Shown in pieces: positions 39,710 to 48,598 of a DNA stretch of 64,000 nucleotides. Source of the stretch: Streptomyces thermolilacinus SPC6 (lineage in GTDB: Bacteria > Actinomycetota > Actinomycetes > Streptomycetales > Streptomycetaceae). The stretch spans positions 5,471,001 through 5,535,000 of the forward strand of contig NZ_ASHX02000001.1 of NCBI RefSeq assembly GCF_000478605.2. Direction: 5' to 3'. Position 1 is the first letter of the stretch; each line of letters opens with the position of its first letter. Made by a program: the position numbers and the translations under genes. Below the pieces are notes generated by a model. That model was not told the origin of the DNA, did not search any database, and saw only the letters and a program-made list of their open reading frames with translations.

Positions 39710-40848
39710 TGCACCGACCGACCGGCGAACCCGCCCACACCGCCCCACCCGGCCAGCACCACATCGACGCCCGCCACATCGACCCCCGCGTCCTCGCCGC
39801 CCTCCTCCACCGCAACGGCTGGCACCGCACCGGCGGCAACCGCGGCCCCTACACCCGCTGGACCCCACCCGACCCCGGCGCCACCCCCACCAGCCTCCTC
39901 GTCCCCACCAGCCGCGCCTTCCCCGACAGCGACGACCTCCTCGCCGAAGCCCTCGCCGCACTCACCCGCACCACCACCCCCTCCGCCCGCGACATCCTCG
40001 CCGCCCTGGCCACCCCCAGCGACGAGATCCGCTGGCACCGCGCCACCGCGCCCGTCACCCACCTCCACGGCCAGACCCCCTGGGCCGCCCAGGACCAGCT
40101 GCGCACCGCCGCCCGCCAGGTCCTCCTCGCCGCCGCCCACACCCTGCACGGCCACCACGCCCTCGTCGACCACGTCCTCGTCACCACCCCGCCCGACGCC
40201 GCCCGCGCCCTCACCGCCCACGTCCCCGTCGATCCCGGCCGCCCCGTCACCGAACGCCTCCACCACGCCCTCCACGCCACCCGCGCCGCCGTCGACTACC
40301 AGCGCGCCACCGGCCGCCCCGACGCCTTCGACACCGCCGTCGCCACCGGCGCAGGACCCGAACTCACCGAAGCCCTCGTCGCCCTCGTCCACGGCACCGA
40401 AGGCGCCACCATCACCCTCGCCTGGGCCCCCGCCACCCGCGCCCCCACCGGCTGCGCCACCCGCCCCGAACCCGTCGAGTTCACCCCCGGCGACCTCCCC
40501 GCGCTCCGCCAGGCAGGCGCCCGCTACCGCCGCGCCCTGCCCTCCGTAGCCGCCCAGGTCACCGGCACGGTCGTACGCCTCCGCCGCCCCGGCCCCCACG
40601 GCCCCGGCACCGTCCGCCTGCGCGTCCTGACCGGGGCCGACGCCCCCCACCTGCGCGTCACGCTGGACGAGGACGCCTACCGCGTCGCCGTCCGGGCCCA
40701 TGTCGAAGGGCTGCCCCTGCGCGTCTCCGGCCGACTGGAGAGCCGGGGCGGCCACCGCAGGCTCACCGACACCCACGACGTGGCGGTGGTCCAGGTCGAC
40801 GACGCCGAGCGTGACCGGCTGCTGAAGACCCTCGACGAGGAGCGCTGA
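39709..40848 (+). CDS. Hypothetical protein coupled to the DUF4365 gene
   Basis: A 379-residue soluble protein. The N-terminal 80 residues (DPRVLAALLHRNGWHRTGGNRGPYTRWTPP) resemble a small DNA- or phage-like fold; the middle is Ala/His/Thr-rich and the C-terminal 120 residues read as beta-rich (VTGTVVRLRRPGPHGPGTVRLRVL, RVTLDEDAYRVAVRAHVEGL). No family recognised. Codon use (very high GC3, little bias change) is like its neighbours. It starts with ATG 39709 in a TGATG overlap behind GGGAGGC. A partner role with the DUF4365 protein is likely by coupling. Confidence 0.75.
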   Translation: MHRPTGEPAHTAPPGQHHIDARHIDPRVLAALLHRNGWHRTGGNRGPYTRWTPPDPGATPTSLLVPTSRAFPDSDDLLAEALAALTRTTTPSARDILAALATPSDEIRWHRATAPVTHLHGQTPWAAQDQLRTAARQVLLAAAHTLHGHHALVDHVLVTTPPDAARALTAHVPVDPGRPVTERLHHALHATRAAVDYQRATGRPDAFDTAVATGAGPELTEALVALVHGTEGATITLAWAPATRAPTGCATRPEPVEFTPGDLPALRQAGARYRRALPSVAAQVTGTVVRLRRPGPHGPGTVRLRVLTGADAPHLRVTLDEDAYRVAVRAHVEGLPLRVSGRLESRGGHRRLTDTHDVAVVQVDDAERDRLLKTLDEER

Positions 40849-40949
40849 CCCGGCCGCAACCGCTTCGCGAGGGGAGGGGGTGGCTCGGTACCATGCCGTA
40901 TTACGCGCGCGCCCTCCCCGGGCGCACCCCCTTCAGTCAGGAGAGACCG

Positions 40950-42926
40950 GTGTCAGACGTCCGTGTGATCATCCAACGCGATTCCGAGCGGGAAGAGCGC
41001 GTGGTGACGACGGGCACTACGGCCGCCGACCTCTTCCCCGGCCAGCGCACCGTCGTCGCGGCCCGCGTGGACGGCGAGCTGAAGGACCTCGCGTACGAAC
41101 TCAAGGACGGCGAGACCGTCGAGGGCGTCGAGATCACTTCCGAGGACGGCCTCAACATCCTGCGCCACTCCACCGCGCATGTCATGGCACAGGCCGTCCA
41201 GGAGCTCTTCCCGGAGGCCAAGCTCGGCATCGGCCCGCCGGTCAAGGACGGCTTCTACTACGACTTCGACGTCGAGAAGCCGTTCACGCCCGAGGACCTC
41301 AAGGCCATCGAGAAGAAGATGCAGGAGATCCAGAAGCGGGGCCAGAAGTTCGCCCGCCGTGTGGTCTCCGACGATGCCGCCCGCGAGGAGCTGGCGAACG
41401 AGCCGTACAAGCTGGAGCTGATCGGCCTCAAGGGGTCCGCGTCCAGCGACGACGGCGCGGACGTCGAGGTCGGCGCCGGCGAGCTGACCATCTACGACAA
41501 CCTCGACGCCAAGACCGGCGAGCTGTGCTGGCGGGACCTCTGCCGGGGCCCGCACCTGCCCTCCACCCGCGCGATCCCGGCGTTCAAGCTGATGCGCAAC
41601 GCCGCCGCGTACTGGCGCGGCAGCGAGAAGAACCCGATGCTCCAGCGCATCTACGGCACCGCCTGGCCGTCCAAGGACGAGCTGAAGCAGTACCTGGACT
41701 TCCTCGCCGAGGCCGAGAAGCGCGACCACCGCCGCCTCGGCTCCGAGCTGGACCTCTTCTCGATCCCCGAGCAGATCGGCTCCGGCCTCGCCGTCTTCCA
41801 CCCGCGCGGCGGCATCATCCGCCGGGTCATGGAGGACTACTCGCGCAAGCGGCACGAGGAGGAGGGCTACGAGTTCGTCTACACCCCGCACGCCACCAAG
41901 GGGAAGCTCTTCGAGACCTCCGGGCACCTCGACTGGTACGCCGACGGCATGTACCCGCCCATGCAGCTCGACGAGGGCGTGGACTACTACCTGAAGCCCA
42001 TGAACTGCCCGATGCACAACCTGATCTTCGACGCCCGGGGCCGCTCGTACCGCGAGCTGCCGCTGCGGCTGTTCGAGTTCGGGACCGTGTACCGGTACGA
42101 GAAGTCGGGCGTCGTCCACGGCCTGACCCGTGCCCGCGGCTTCACCCAGGACGACGCGCACATCTACTGCACCCGCGAGCAGATGGCGGAGGAGCTGGAC
42201 AGGACGCTCACCTTCGTCCTGAACCTGCTGCGCGACTACGGCCTGACCGACTTCTACCTGGAGCTGTCCACCAAGGACCCGGAGAAGTTCGTCGGGTCGG
42301 ACGAGGCGTGGGAGGAGGCCACCTCCGTCCTCCAGCAGGTCGCCGAGAAGCAGGGCCTGCCCCTCACCCCCGACCCGGGCGGCGCGGCCTTCTACGGACC
42401 GAAGATCTCCGTCCAGGCCCGTGACGCCATCGGCCGCACCTGGCAGATGTCCACCATCCAGCTCGACTTCAACCTCCCCGAGCGGTTTAACCTGGAGTAC
42501 ACGGCCGCCGACGGCACCAAGCAGCGCCCGGTCATGATCCACCGCGCGCTGTTCGGCTCGATCGAGCGGTTCTTCGCGGTCCTGCTGGAGCACTACGCGG
42601 GCGCCATGCCGCCGTGGCTGGCCCCGGTCCAGGCGGTCGGCATCCCGGTCGGGGACGCCCACGTCGAGTACCTCCAGGCCTTCGCCGCCGACGCGAGGAA
42701 GAAGGGCCTGCGGATCGAGGTGGACGCCTCCTCGGACCGTATGCAGAAGAAGATCCGCAACCACCAGAAGCTGAAGGTCCCGTTCATGATCATCGTCGGT
42801 GACGACGACATGAACGCGGGCACGGTCTCCTTCCGCTACCGCGACGGCTCGCAGGAGAACGGCATCCCCCGTGACCAGGCCATCGCGAAGCTGGCCGAGG
42901 TCGTGGAGTCACGCGTACAGGTGTGA
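40950..42926 (+). CDS. thrS: Threonyl-tRNA synthetase
   Basis: A 658-residue class II synthetase. Order: TGS domain (1-65), editing domain with HSTAHVMAQAVQ (His73 and His77), catalytic core with NCPMHN zinc site, RYEKSGVVHGLTRARGFTQDDAH (motif 2), HRALFGSIERFFAVLLEHY (motif 3), and an anticodon-binding domain at the C terminus. GTG 40950 follows AGGAGA at 40939-40944. The annotation-length N terminus VSDVRVIIQRDSEREE is typical for Streptomyces. No T-box leader is seen. Confidence 0.97.
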   Translation: MSDVRVIIQRDSEREERVVTTGTTAADLFPGQRTVVAARVDGELKDLAYELKDGETVEGVEITSEDGLNILRHSTAHVMAQAVQELFPEAKLGIGPPVKDGFYYDFDVEKPFTPEDLKAIEKKMQEIQKRGQKFARRVVSDDAAREELANEPYKLELIGLKGSASSDDGADVEVGAGELTIYDNLDAKTGELCWRDLCRGPHLPSTRAIPAFKLMRNAAAYWRGSEKNPMLQRIYGTAWPSKDELKQYLDFLAEAEKRDHRRLGSELDLFSIPEQIGSGLAVFHPRGGIIRRVMEDYSRKRHEEEGYEFVYTPHATKGKLFETSGHLDWYADGMYPPMQLDEGVDYYLKPMNCPMHNLIFDARGRSYRELPLRLFEFGTVYRYEKSGVVHGLTRARGFTQDDAHIYCTREQMAEELDRTLTFVLNLLRDYGLTDFYLELSTKDPEKFVGSDEAWEEATSVLQQVAEKQGLPLTPDPGGAAFYGPKISVQARDAIGRTWQMSTIQLDFNLPERFNLEYTAADGTKQRPVMIHRALFGSIERFFAVLLEHYAGAMPPWLAPVQAVGIPVGDAHVEYLQAFAADARKKGLRIEVDASSDRMQKKIRNHQKLKVPFMIIVGDDDMNAGTVSFRYRDGSQENGIPRDQAIAKLAEVVESRVQV

Positions 42927-42937
42927 TCCGTCGAAGC

Positions 42938-42967
42938 AGGGGCGGTACCCGGCCGGGTACCGCCCCT
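42938..42967 (+). terminator. Terminator after thrS
   Basis: Perfect 13-base arms AGGGGCGGTACCC/GGGTACCGCCCCT with a four-base loop, 11 bases after the stop. Confidence 0.85.
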
Positions 42968-43007
42968 CCGCGTTTCCGGGGGCCGCCGTGGTCCTATGCT
43001 GAGCCGC

Positions 43008-43556
43008 ATGACGAATGAGCCCGAGCAGCAGATCGGAGTCGGGACGCCGGACGCGTTCCAGCGCCTGTGGACGCCCCACCGGATGGCGTACATCCAGGGG
43101 GAGAACAAGCCCACCGGCTCGGGGGCCGACGACGGCTGCCCGTTCTGCTCGATCCCGTCCAAGTCGGACGAGGACGGGCTGATCGTCGCCCGGGGCGAGA
43201 GCGTCTACGCGGTGCTGAACCTGTACCCGTACAACGGCGGCCACCTGATGATCGTCCCGTTCCGGCACGTCGCCGACTACACGGACCTCGACGCGGCCGA
43301 GACGGTGGAGCTGGCCGAGTTCACCAAGCGGGCGATGAGGGCCTTGCGCCAGGCTTCCGGAGCGCACGGCTTCAACATCGGGATGAACCAGGGCGAGGCC
43401 GCGGGTGCCGGTATCGCCGCCCACCTCCACCAGCACATCGTCCCCCGCTGGGGCGGCGACACGAACTTCATGCCGGTGATCGCGAAGACCAAGGTCCTGC
43501 CCCAGCTCCTCGCCGACACCCGCCGCATGCTCGCCGACGCCTGGCCCGCGGCCTGA
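43008..43556 (+). CDS. HIT-family hydrolase
   Basis: A 182-residue histidine-triad protein. The signature HLHQHIVPRWGGDTNF has the catalytic triad and N-terminal CPFCSIPSK may bind zinc. GGHLMIVPFRHVADYTDL is the central strand-helix. Members hydrolyse nucleotide diphosphates such as AP4A or AMP derivatives; the closest relatives are sometimes called AP4A phosphorylases. ATG 43008 is seven bases after a -10-like TATGCT (42995-43000), predicting a leaderless transcript. Confidence 0.9.
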   Translation: MTNEPEQQIGVGTPDAFQRLWTPHRMAYIQGENKPTGSGADDGCPFCSIPSKSDEDGLIVARGESVYAVLNLYPYNGGHLMIVPFRHVADYTDLDAAETVELAEFTKRAMRALRQASGAHGFNIGMNQGEAAGAGIAAHLHQHIVPRWGGDTNFMPVIAKTKVLPQLLADTRRMLADAWPAA

Positions 43557-43561
43557 TCGGG

Positions 43562-43581
43562 CCGACCGGCTGACCGGTCGG
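43562..43581. terminator. Bidirectional hairpin between the HIT and membrane-protein genes
   Basis: Arms CCGACCGG and CCGGTCGG with loop CTGA in a 46-base gap between convergent genes. Confidence 0.55.
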
Positions 43582-43602
43582 GCTCCCGGCCAGGTCCGCC
43601 GG

Positions 43603-45243
43603 TCACGCGTCGTACACGTCGGCCTTCTTCGGCGCCGGGTCGGCCGTGAAGTCGCTGCCCGCGATGGCGGTCGTGTCCACGCCGTGCTCGTCGAGCATCT
43701 TGACGGTCGCGGCGTGCACGGCGCGCATCACCGGCGTGGACGCGCGGATGACGTCGTCGGCCATGAAGCGGTGCTTCCACGGGGCGTCGGCCCAGGCGTG
43801 GCGCAGGCCGAACGGCTCGGGCAGGACGAGCTTGCCGCCGAGGAAGTCGAGGACCGGCGGGAACCAGGTGAGCGGGGCGCGGACGGCGAGGCGTACGACC
43901 TCGTTGGTCTCCACGAGGGGGAGTTTGATCTCGCGGGTCTCCCAGAACCGTACGGTCTTGGAGACTTCCTTGGTCTTCGCGGCGGGCTTGGTGGTGAACA
44001 GGCCGTGGACGGGGCCGAGGGCGTGGCCCGAGACCTCGATGCGGAGGGTGTGCAGCAGGGCCGTGACGGTGACCAGCATCGTGAGGACGAGCTGGCCGTC
44101 CCAGAGGACGAACTGCACGCCGAGGTAGTGGCGGTTGCCCTTGCCGAACTGGTTCTCGTTGCAGATGCGCTGGATCTCGTGCGGCTTCACCTGGAAGTGG
44201 ACGACGTCCTCGCCCTCGGGGCGGGCGACCTCCTTGGCGCCGTCGCCGACGGGGACGACGATCCAGTGGTTGACGGAGGGGGTGGGGAAGCCGCTCTTGA
44301 GGGTGCCGCGTTCGAGGAGCTTGAGCTGGTCGTGGATGGGGCGTATGACGTCCCAGGTGCGGAAGGCGTGGATCTCCTTGCCGTCGCGGGGCTTGAGCTC
44401 CTGCGCGAGGTGCCAGCCGCCCCAGCGGGTGCCCATGCCGAGTATGCCGCGTGGTCCGGCGTAGAAGACGACGTTGGAGCGCTGTTCGGCGGTGAGCTTC
44501 TCCAGGGACTGGCGGAGCTCCTCCGCGGCGGTCTCGCCGGGGTTCTGGGGGACGGCTTCGGGGATCTTGGCGGCGACGCCGCCTCCGCTGAGGAGGCCCT
44601 CCCAGCGGGCGCGGAGGTCCTTGGCGGTGGTCTCGCAAACGTGCTTGGCGAGGAACCAGCCGACGACCGGCGCGATGATCATGGCGCGGAGGTAGAGGAA
44701 CAAAAAGCCGTCGAACGGCAGCTTGACCAGGACGAGCGCGGCGAGGATGCCGAAGCCGACGAGGAGTGCCGTGCCGGCCGTTCCGGCGCGCTTGTTGGCG
44801 GCTCCGGCGAGGGTGCGGCGGATCTGGAAGACGATCAGCCAGAGGAGCAGTCCCGGGAGGAAGGCGACACCGCAGAGCAGGGTGATGAGGGTGAGGCGGA
44901 GGTCGCGCTGCTTGCGGATGCGGTTGGCGGCGAGGCAGTGCTCGACGACCGGCTGGGGGTCGGTGCCGAAGGACTGGATGACGGGTTTGCGGCCGCCGCC
45001 GAGCATGCGGACGACGACGGCGCGGGAGAACGCCTCGCCGAGGTTGGGCTCGAAGAGGGAGAACTTCCCCTTCTTGACGGTGGATTCGTACCACTGGTTG
45101 TTGGCCTTGAGGATGTCCTCGACCGGACTGTCGCGGTACGCGGCGGAGGCCAGGGCGTTCGTGGCCACCGTCTGTCCGGACGAGCCCTGGAGCGGGACCT
45201 GTGCCCCGGGACCGAAACTGTCCATCGTGTCTTCCGCCCCCAT
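43603..45243 (-). CDS. Large integral membrane protein, hypothetical
   Basis: A 546-residue protein. Residues 110-205 hold about four hydrophobic helices (LITLLCGVAFLPGLLLWLIVF, ALLVGFGILAALVLVKLPF, FLFLYLRAMIIAPVVGWFL); the rest is soluble, with a distinctive VVFYAGPRGILGMGTRWGGW block and FGTDPQPVVEHC upstream. No family or motif recognised. ATG 45243 or 45225 may start it. It stands alone on the minus strand and is convergent with the HIT gene. Conserved hypothetical membrane protein in Streptomyces by my recollection of gene order, not by function. Confidence 0.75.
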   Translation of the reverse strand: MGAEDTMDSFGPGAQVPLQGSSGQTVATNALASAAYRDSPVEDILKANNQWYESTVKKGKFSLFEPNLGEAFSRAVVVRMLGGGRKPVIQSFGTDPQPVVEHCLAANRIRKQRDLRLTLITLLCGVAFLPGLLLWLIVFQIRRTLAGAANKRAGTAGTALLVGFGILAALVLVKLPFDGFLFLYLRAMIIAPVVGWFLAKHVCETTAKDLRARWEGLLSGGGVAAKIPEAVPQNPGETAAEELRQSLEKLTAEQRSNVVFYAGPRGILGMGTRWGGWHLAQELKPRDGKEIHAFRTWDVIRPIHDQLKLLERGTLKSGFPTPSVNHWIVVPVGDGAKEVARPEGEDVVHFQVKPHEIQRICNENQFGKGNRHYLGVQFVLWDGQLVLTMLVTVTALLHTLRIEVSGHALGPVHGLFTTKPAAKTKEVSKTVRFWETREIKLPLVETNEVVRLAVRAPLTWFPPVLDFLGGKLVLPEPFGLRHAWADAPWKHRFMADDVIRASTPVMRAVHAATVKMLDEHGVDTTAIAGSDFTADPAPKKADVYDA

Positions 45244-45421
45244 CGACGCATGTGCCGCAGCCGTTGTACCCGCTCTGCGGCCTTCCCAACTGGGCGCAGG
45301 CGCACACCTGCTGAGCTGGGCTCACCAGCCTATCGGGGAGTGAGGGCGCGCGTCAGGGCGTCGGGGAAGCCGTGGGGGCCGCCCGCCGCGAGGCGGGCGG
45401 CCGGGGCGGTGGGGCCGGTGG

Positions 45422-47635
45422 TCAGCGGCCGGACGTGGGCTGGTTCTCCTTGCGGACCTTGTCCGCGATGTGGGGCGGCATCGGCTCGTGCCGTACGAAT
45501 GTGCGGCTGAAGCGGCCGGTGCCGTGGGAGAGGGAGCGGAGATCGACGGCGTACCGGTCGATCTCGATTTCGGGGACGTCGGCGCGGACGAGGGTGCGTC
45601 CCGGTCCTGCCTGGTCGGTGCCGACGACGCGGCCGCGGCGTCCGGAGAGGTCGCTCATGACCGGGCCGACGTACTCGTCGGGGACGAGGACCTGGACTTC
45701 GGCGACGGGCTCCAGGAGGCTGACCGGCGCGTTGGCGGCGGCTTCGCGCAGGGCCAGGGCTCCGGCGGTCTGGAAGGCGGCGTCGGAGGAGTCCACGGAG
45801 TGGGCCTTGCCGTCGACCAGGGTGACGCGGATGTCCACGAGGGGGTTGCCCGCGGCGACGCCGCGGGCGGCCTGCGCGCGGACGCCCTTCTCGACGGACG
45901 GGATGAACTGGCGGGGTACGGCTCCGCCGACGACCTTGTCCACGAACTCGATGCCCGAGCCGGGCGGCAGGGGTTCGACCTGGATGTCGCAGATGGCGAA
46001 CTGGCCGTGGCCGCCGGACTGCTTGACGTGGCGGCCGCGGGCGGTGGCGGGCGCGGCGAAGGTCTCGCGGAGGGCGACCTTGTGGGGTATGGCGTCGACC
46101 TGGACGCCGTAGCGGCTGCGGAGTCGTTCGAGGGCGACGTCCCTGTGGGCTTCGCCGAGGCACCACAGGACGACCTGGTGGGTGTCCTGGTTCTGCTCCA
46201 GGCGCATGGTGGGGTCCTCGGCGGCGAGCCGGGCCAGGCCCTGGGAGAGCTTGTCCTCGTCGGCCTTGCTGCGGGCCTCGATGGCGAGGGGGAGCAGCGG
46301 GTCGGGCATGCTCCACGGGGCGATGAGGAGCGGGTCGTCCTTGGCGGAGAGCGTGTCGCCGGTCTCGGCATGGGAGAGTTTGGCGACGCAGGCGAGGTCC
46401 CCGGCGACGCAGTGGTTCATCTGCCGCTGCTGCTTGCCGAAGGGGGCGAAGAGGGCGCCGACCCGTTCGTCCACGTCGTGGTCCTCGTGGCCGCGGTCGG
46501 CGAGGCCGTGTCCGGAGACGTGGACGGTGTCGTCGGGGCGGAGGGTGCCGGAGAAGACACGTACGAGGGAGATCCTGCCGACGTACGGGTCGGACGCGGT
46601 CTTGACCACCTCGGCGGCGAGGGGGCCTTCGGGGTCGCAGGTGAGGGCGGGGCGGGGGGTGCCATGGGGGGTGGTGACCTCGGGGACGGGGCGTTCCAGG
46701 GGGGTGGGGAAGCCGCGGGTGACGAGGTCGAGCAGTTCGACCGTGCCGAGGCCCTGGCTGCCGCCGGGGGCGGCGGGGGCGGCGGCGAGAACGGGGTGGA
46801 AGGTGCCGCGGGCGACGGCCTTCTCCAGGTCCGCGACGAGGGTCTTGAGGTCGATGTCCTCGCCGCCGAGGTAGCGGTCCATGAGGGTCTCGTCCTCGCT
46901 CTCGGCGATGATGCCTTCGATCAGGCGGTTGCGGGCCTCTTCGATGAGCGGGGCCTGGGTGTCGTCCGGCTCCTTCTCCTTTCGTTCACCGGTGGAGTAG
47001 TCGAAGATCTTGCGGGTGAGGAGGCCGACGAGGCCGGTGGCGGGGGCGTGTCCGTCGGGGCTCTCGGGGCCGAGGACGGGCAGGTAGAGGGGGAGGACGG
47101 CGTCGGGGTCGTCGCCGCCGAAGATCTCGCCGCAGACGCGGGTGAGCCGCTCGAAGTCGGTGCGCGCGGTGTCGAGGTGGGTGACGACGATGGCGCGGGG
47201 CATGCCGACGGCGGCGCACTCCTCCCAGATCAGACGGGTGGAGCCGGGGACGGCGTCGGCCTCCTGTGCGGCGGAGACGACGAAGAGGGCGGCGTCGGCG
47301 GCGCGCAGTCCGGCGCGGAGCTCGCCCGTGAAGTCGGCGTAGCCGGGGGCGTCCAGAAGGTTGATCTTGCAGCCGCCCCATTCGAGGGGGACGAGGGAGA
47401 GCTGCACGGACCGCTGCTGCCGGTGTTCGATCTCGTCGTGGTCGGAGAGGGTGGTGCCGTCCTCGACGCGCCCGGCCCGGTTGACGGCGCCCGCGGTGAG
47501 CGCGAGGGCCTCGACGAGGGTGGTCTTGCCCGATCCGCTGTGGCCGACCAGCACGACGTTCCTGATGGATGAGGGCTGGTCGGCCGTCGCCGCCCTGCCG
47601 GCGGCTCCGATGCGGGTGTTCGCCTTGTCGCCCAT
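45422..47635 (-). CDS. EF-G-like translational GTPase (FusA2 type)
   Basis: A 737-residue elongation factor G paralogue. G1 is VGHSGSGKTT, G3 is LLDAPGYADF and G2 lies in HRQQRSVQLSLVP; G4, normally NKxD, reads THLD, a change also found in part in actinobacterial FusA2-like proteins (mycobacteria have TKLD). Domains II-V follow, with RHVKQSGGHGQFAICDIQVEPL (domain IV) and FVRHEPMPPHIADKV (C terminus). Its role is not classical translocation; stress or alternative ribosome functions are proposed. ATG 47635 follows GGAGGA by seven bases. Confidence 0.9.
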   Translation of the reverse strand: MGDKANTRIGAAGRAATADQPSSIRNVVLVGHSGSGKTTLVEALALTAGAVNRAGRVEDGTTLSDHDEIEHRQQRSVQLSLVPLEWGGCKINLLDAPGYADFTGELRAGLRAADAALFVVSAAQEADAVPGSTRLIWEECAAVGMPRAIVVTHLDTARTDFERLTRVCGEIFGGDDPDAVLPLYLPVLGPESPDGHAPATGLVGLLTRKIFDYSTGERKEKEPDDTQAPLIEEARNRLIEGIIAESEDETLMDRYLGGEDIDLKTLVADLEKAVARGTFHPVLAAAPAAPGGSQGLGTVELLDLVTRGFPTPLERPVPEVTTPHGTPRPALTCDPEGPLAAEVVKTASDPYVGRISLVRVFSGTLRPDDTVHVSGHGLADRGHEDHDVDERVGALFAPFGKQQRQMNHCVAGDLACVAKLSHAETGDTLSAKDDPLLIAPWSMPDPLLPLAIEARSKADEDKLSQGLARLAAEDPTMRLEQNQDTHQVVLWCLGEAHRDVALERLRSRYGVQVDAIPHKVALRETFAAPATARGRHVKQSGGHGQFAICDIQVEPLPPGSGIEFVDKVVGGAVPRQFIPSVEKGVRAQAARGVAAGNPLVDIRVTLVDGKAHSVDSSDAAFQTAGALALREAAANAPVSLLEPVAEVQVLVPDEYVGPVMSDLSGRRGRVVGTDQAGPGRTLVRADVPEIEIDRYAVDLRSLSHGTGRFSRTFVRHEPMPPHIADKVRKENQPTSGR

Positions 47636-47923
47636 GGTTCTTCCTCCCGGTCGCTGGTGGACGGTGAGGTGGGGGGCGCGGGCGCGGGGGAGCGGGGGGT
47701 CGTGCGGGGCGGTGGCTCCGGCCCCGTCGGGTGGGCTCCGAAGGTGCCCGCGGTCGTCCTTCGAGCTTTCCACTGTGTGGGTGCGGCGTCCATACGTCCG
47801 GCATCCGCCGACGTCGGAGGGGGTCGTGCGGGTGCCCGGGGGTGGCGAGGGGCCGTGCGTGGCTACGATGGGCCAGCCGGTGGCCGAAGGGGCCGTCGGC
47901 ACCACCGACCCCTCGGGAAGGCC

Positions 47924-48598
47924 ATGCTGAACAAGTACGCGCGTGCATTCTTCACGCGTGTTCTCACACCGTTCGCCGCGTTTCTGCTCCGCCGCGGGGT
48001 GAGCCCCGACGCGGTGACGCTCGTCGGGACCGCGGGTGTCGTGGCGGGCGCGCTGGTCTTCTTTCCGCGCGGGGAGTTCTTCTGGGGCACGATCGTGATC
48101 ACGCTGTTCGTGTTCTCCGACCTCGTCGACGGCAACATGGCACGTCAGGCGGGGGTCTCCAGTCGCTGGGGCGCCTTCCTCGACTCGACGCTGGACCGGG
48201 TCGCGGACGGGGCGATCTTCGGCGGGTTCGCACTGTGGTACGCGGGCGGCGGCGACGACAACGTGCTGTGCGCGGTGTCGATCTTCTGTCTGGCGAGCGG
48301 CCAGGTCGTGTCCTACACCAAGGCGCGGGGCGAGTCGATCGGGCTGCCCGTCGCGGTGAACGGCCTCGTGGAGCGCGCGGAGCGGCTGGTCGTGTCGCTG
48401 GTCGCGGCGGGCCTGGCGGGGATGCACACGTTCGGGGTGCCGGGTGTGCAGGTGCTGCTGCCGGTGGCGCTGTGGGTGGTGGCCGTGGGCAGCACGGTGA
48501 CGCTGGGGCAGCGGGTGGTGACGGTACGGCGTGAGGCGGCGGAGGCCGACGCGGCGTCCGGCGGGGGTACACCGAGGGGGAGCGAGGCCACGTCATGA
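47924..48598 (+). CDS. Phosphatidylinositol phosphate synthase (CDP-alcohol phosphatidyltransferase)
   Basis: A 224-residue membrane enzyme with about six helices and the CDP-alcohol signature DGNMARQ...G...D...D (in FSDLVDGNMARQ and WGAFLDSTLDRVAD). In actinobacteria it makes phosphatidylinositol phosphate from CDP-diacylglycerol and inositol phosphate, the first committed step to phosphatidylinositol mannosides. The stop overlaps the start of the acyltransferase gene in ATGA. ATG 47924 follows GGAAGG closely. Synonyms include pgsA. Confidence 0.92.
   Translation: MLNKYARAFFTRVLTPFAAFLLRRGVSPDAVTLVGTAGVVAGALVFFPRGEFFWGTIVITLFVFSDLVDGNMARQAGVSSRWGAFLDSTLDRVADGAIFGGFALWYAGGGDDNVLCAVSIFCLASGQVVSYTKARGESIGLPVAVNGLVERAERLVVSLVAAGLAGMHTFGVPGVQVLLPVALWVVAVGSTVTLGQRVVTVRREAAEADAASGGGTPRGSEATS

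Noticed and set aside
40893..40949. An upstream ATG start for thrS giving 19 more residues
   Set aside because: The GTG at 40950 has an AGGAGA site five bases before it and matches the usual N terminus.
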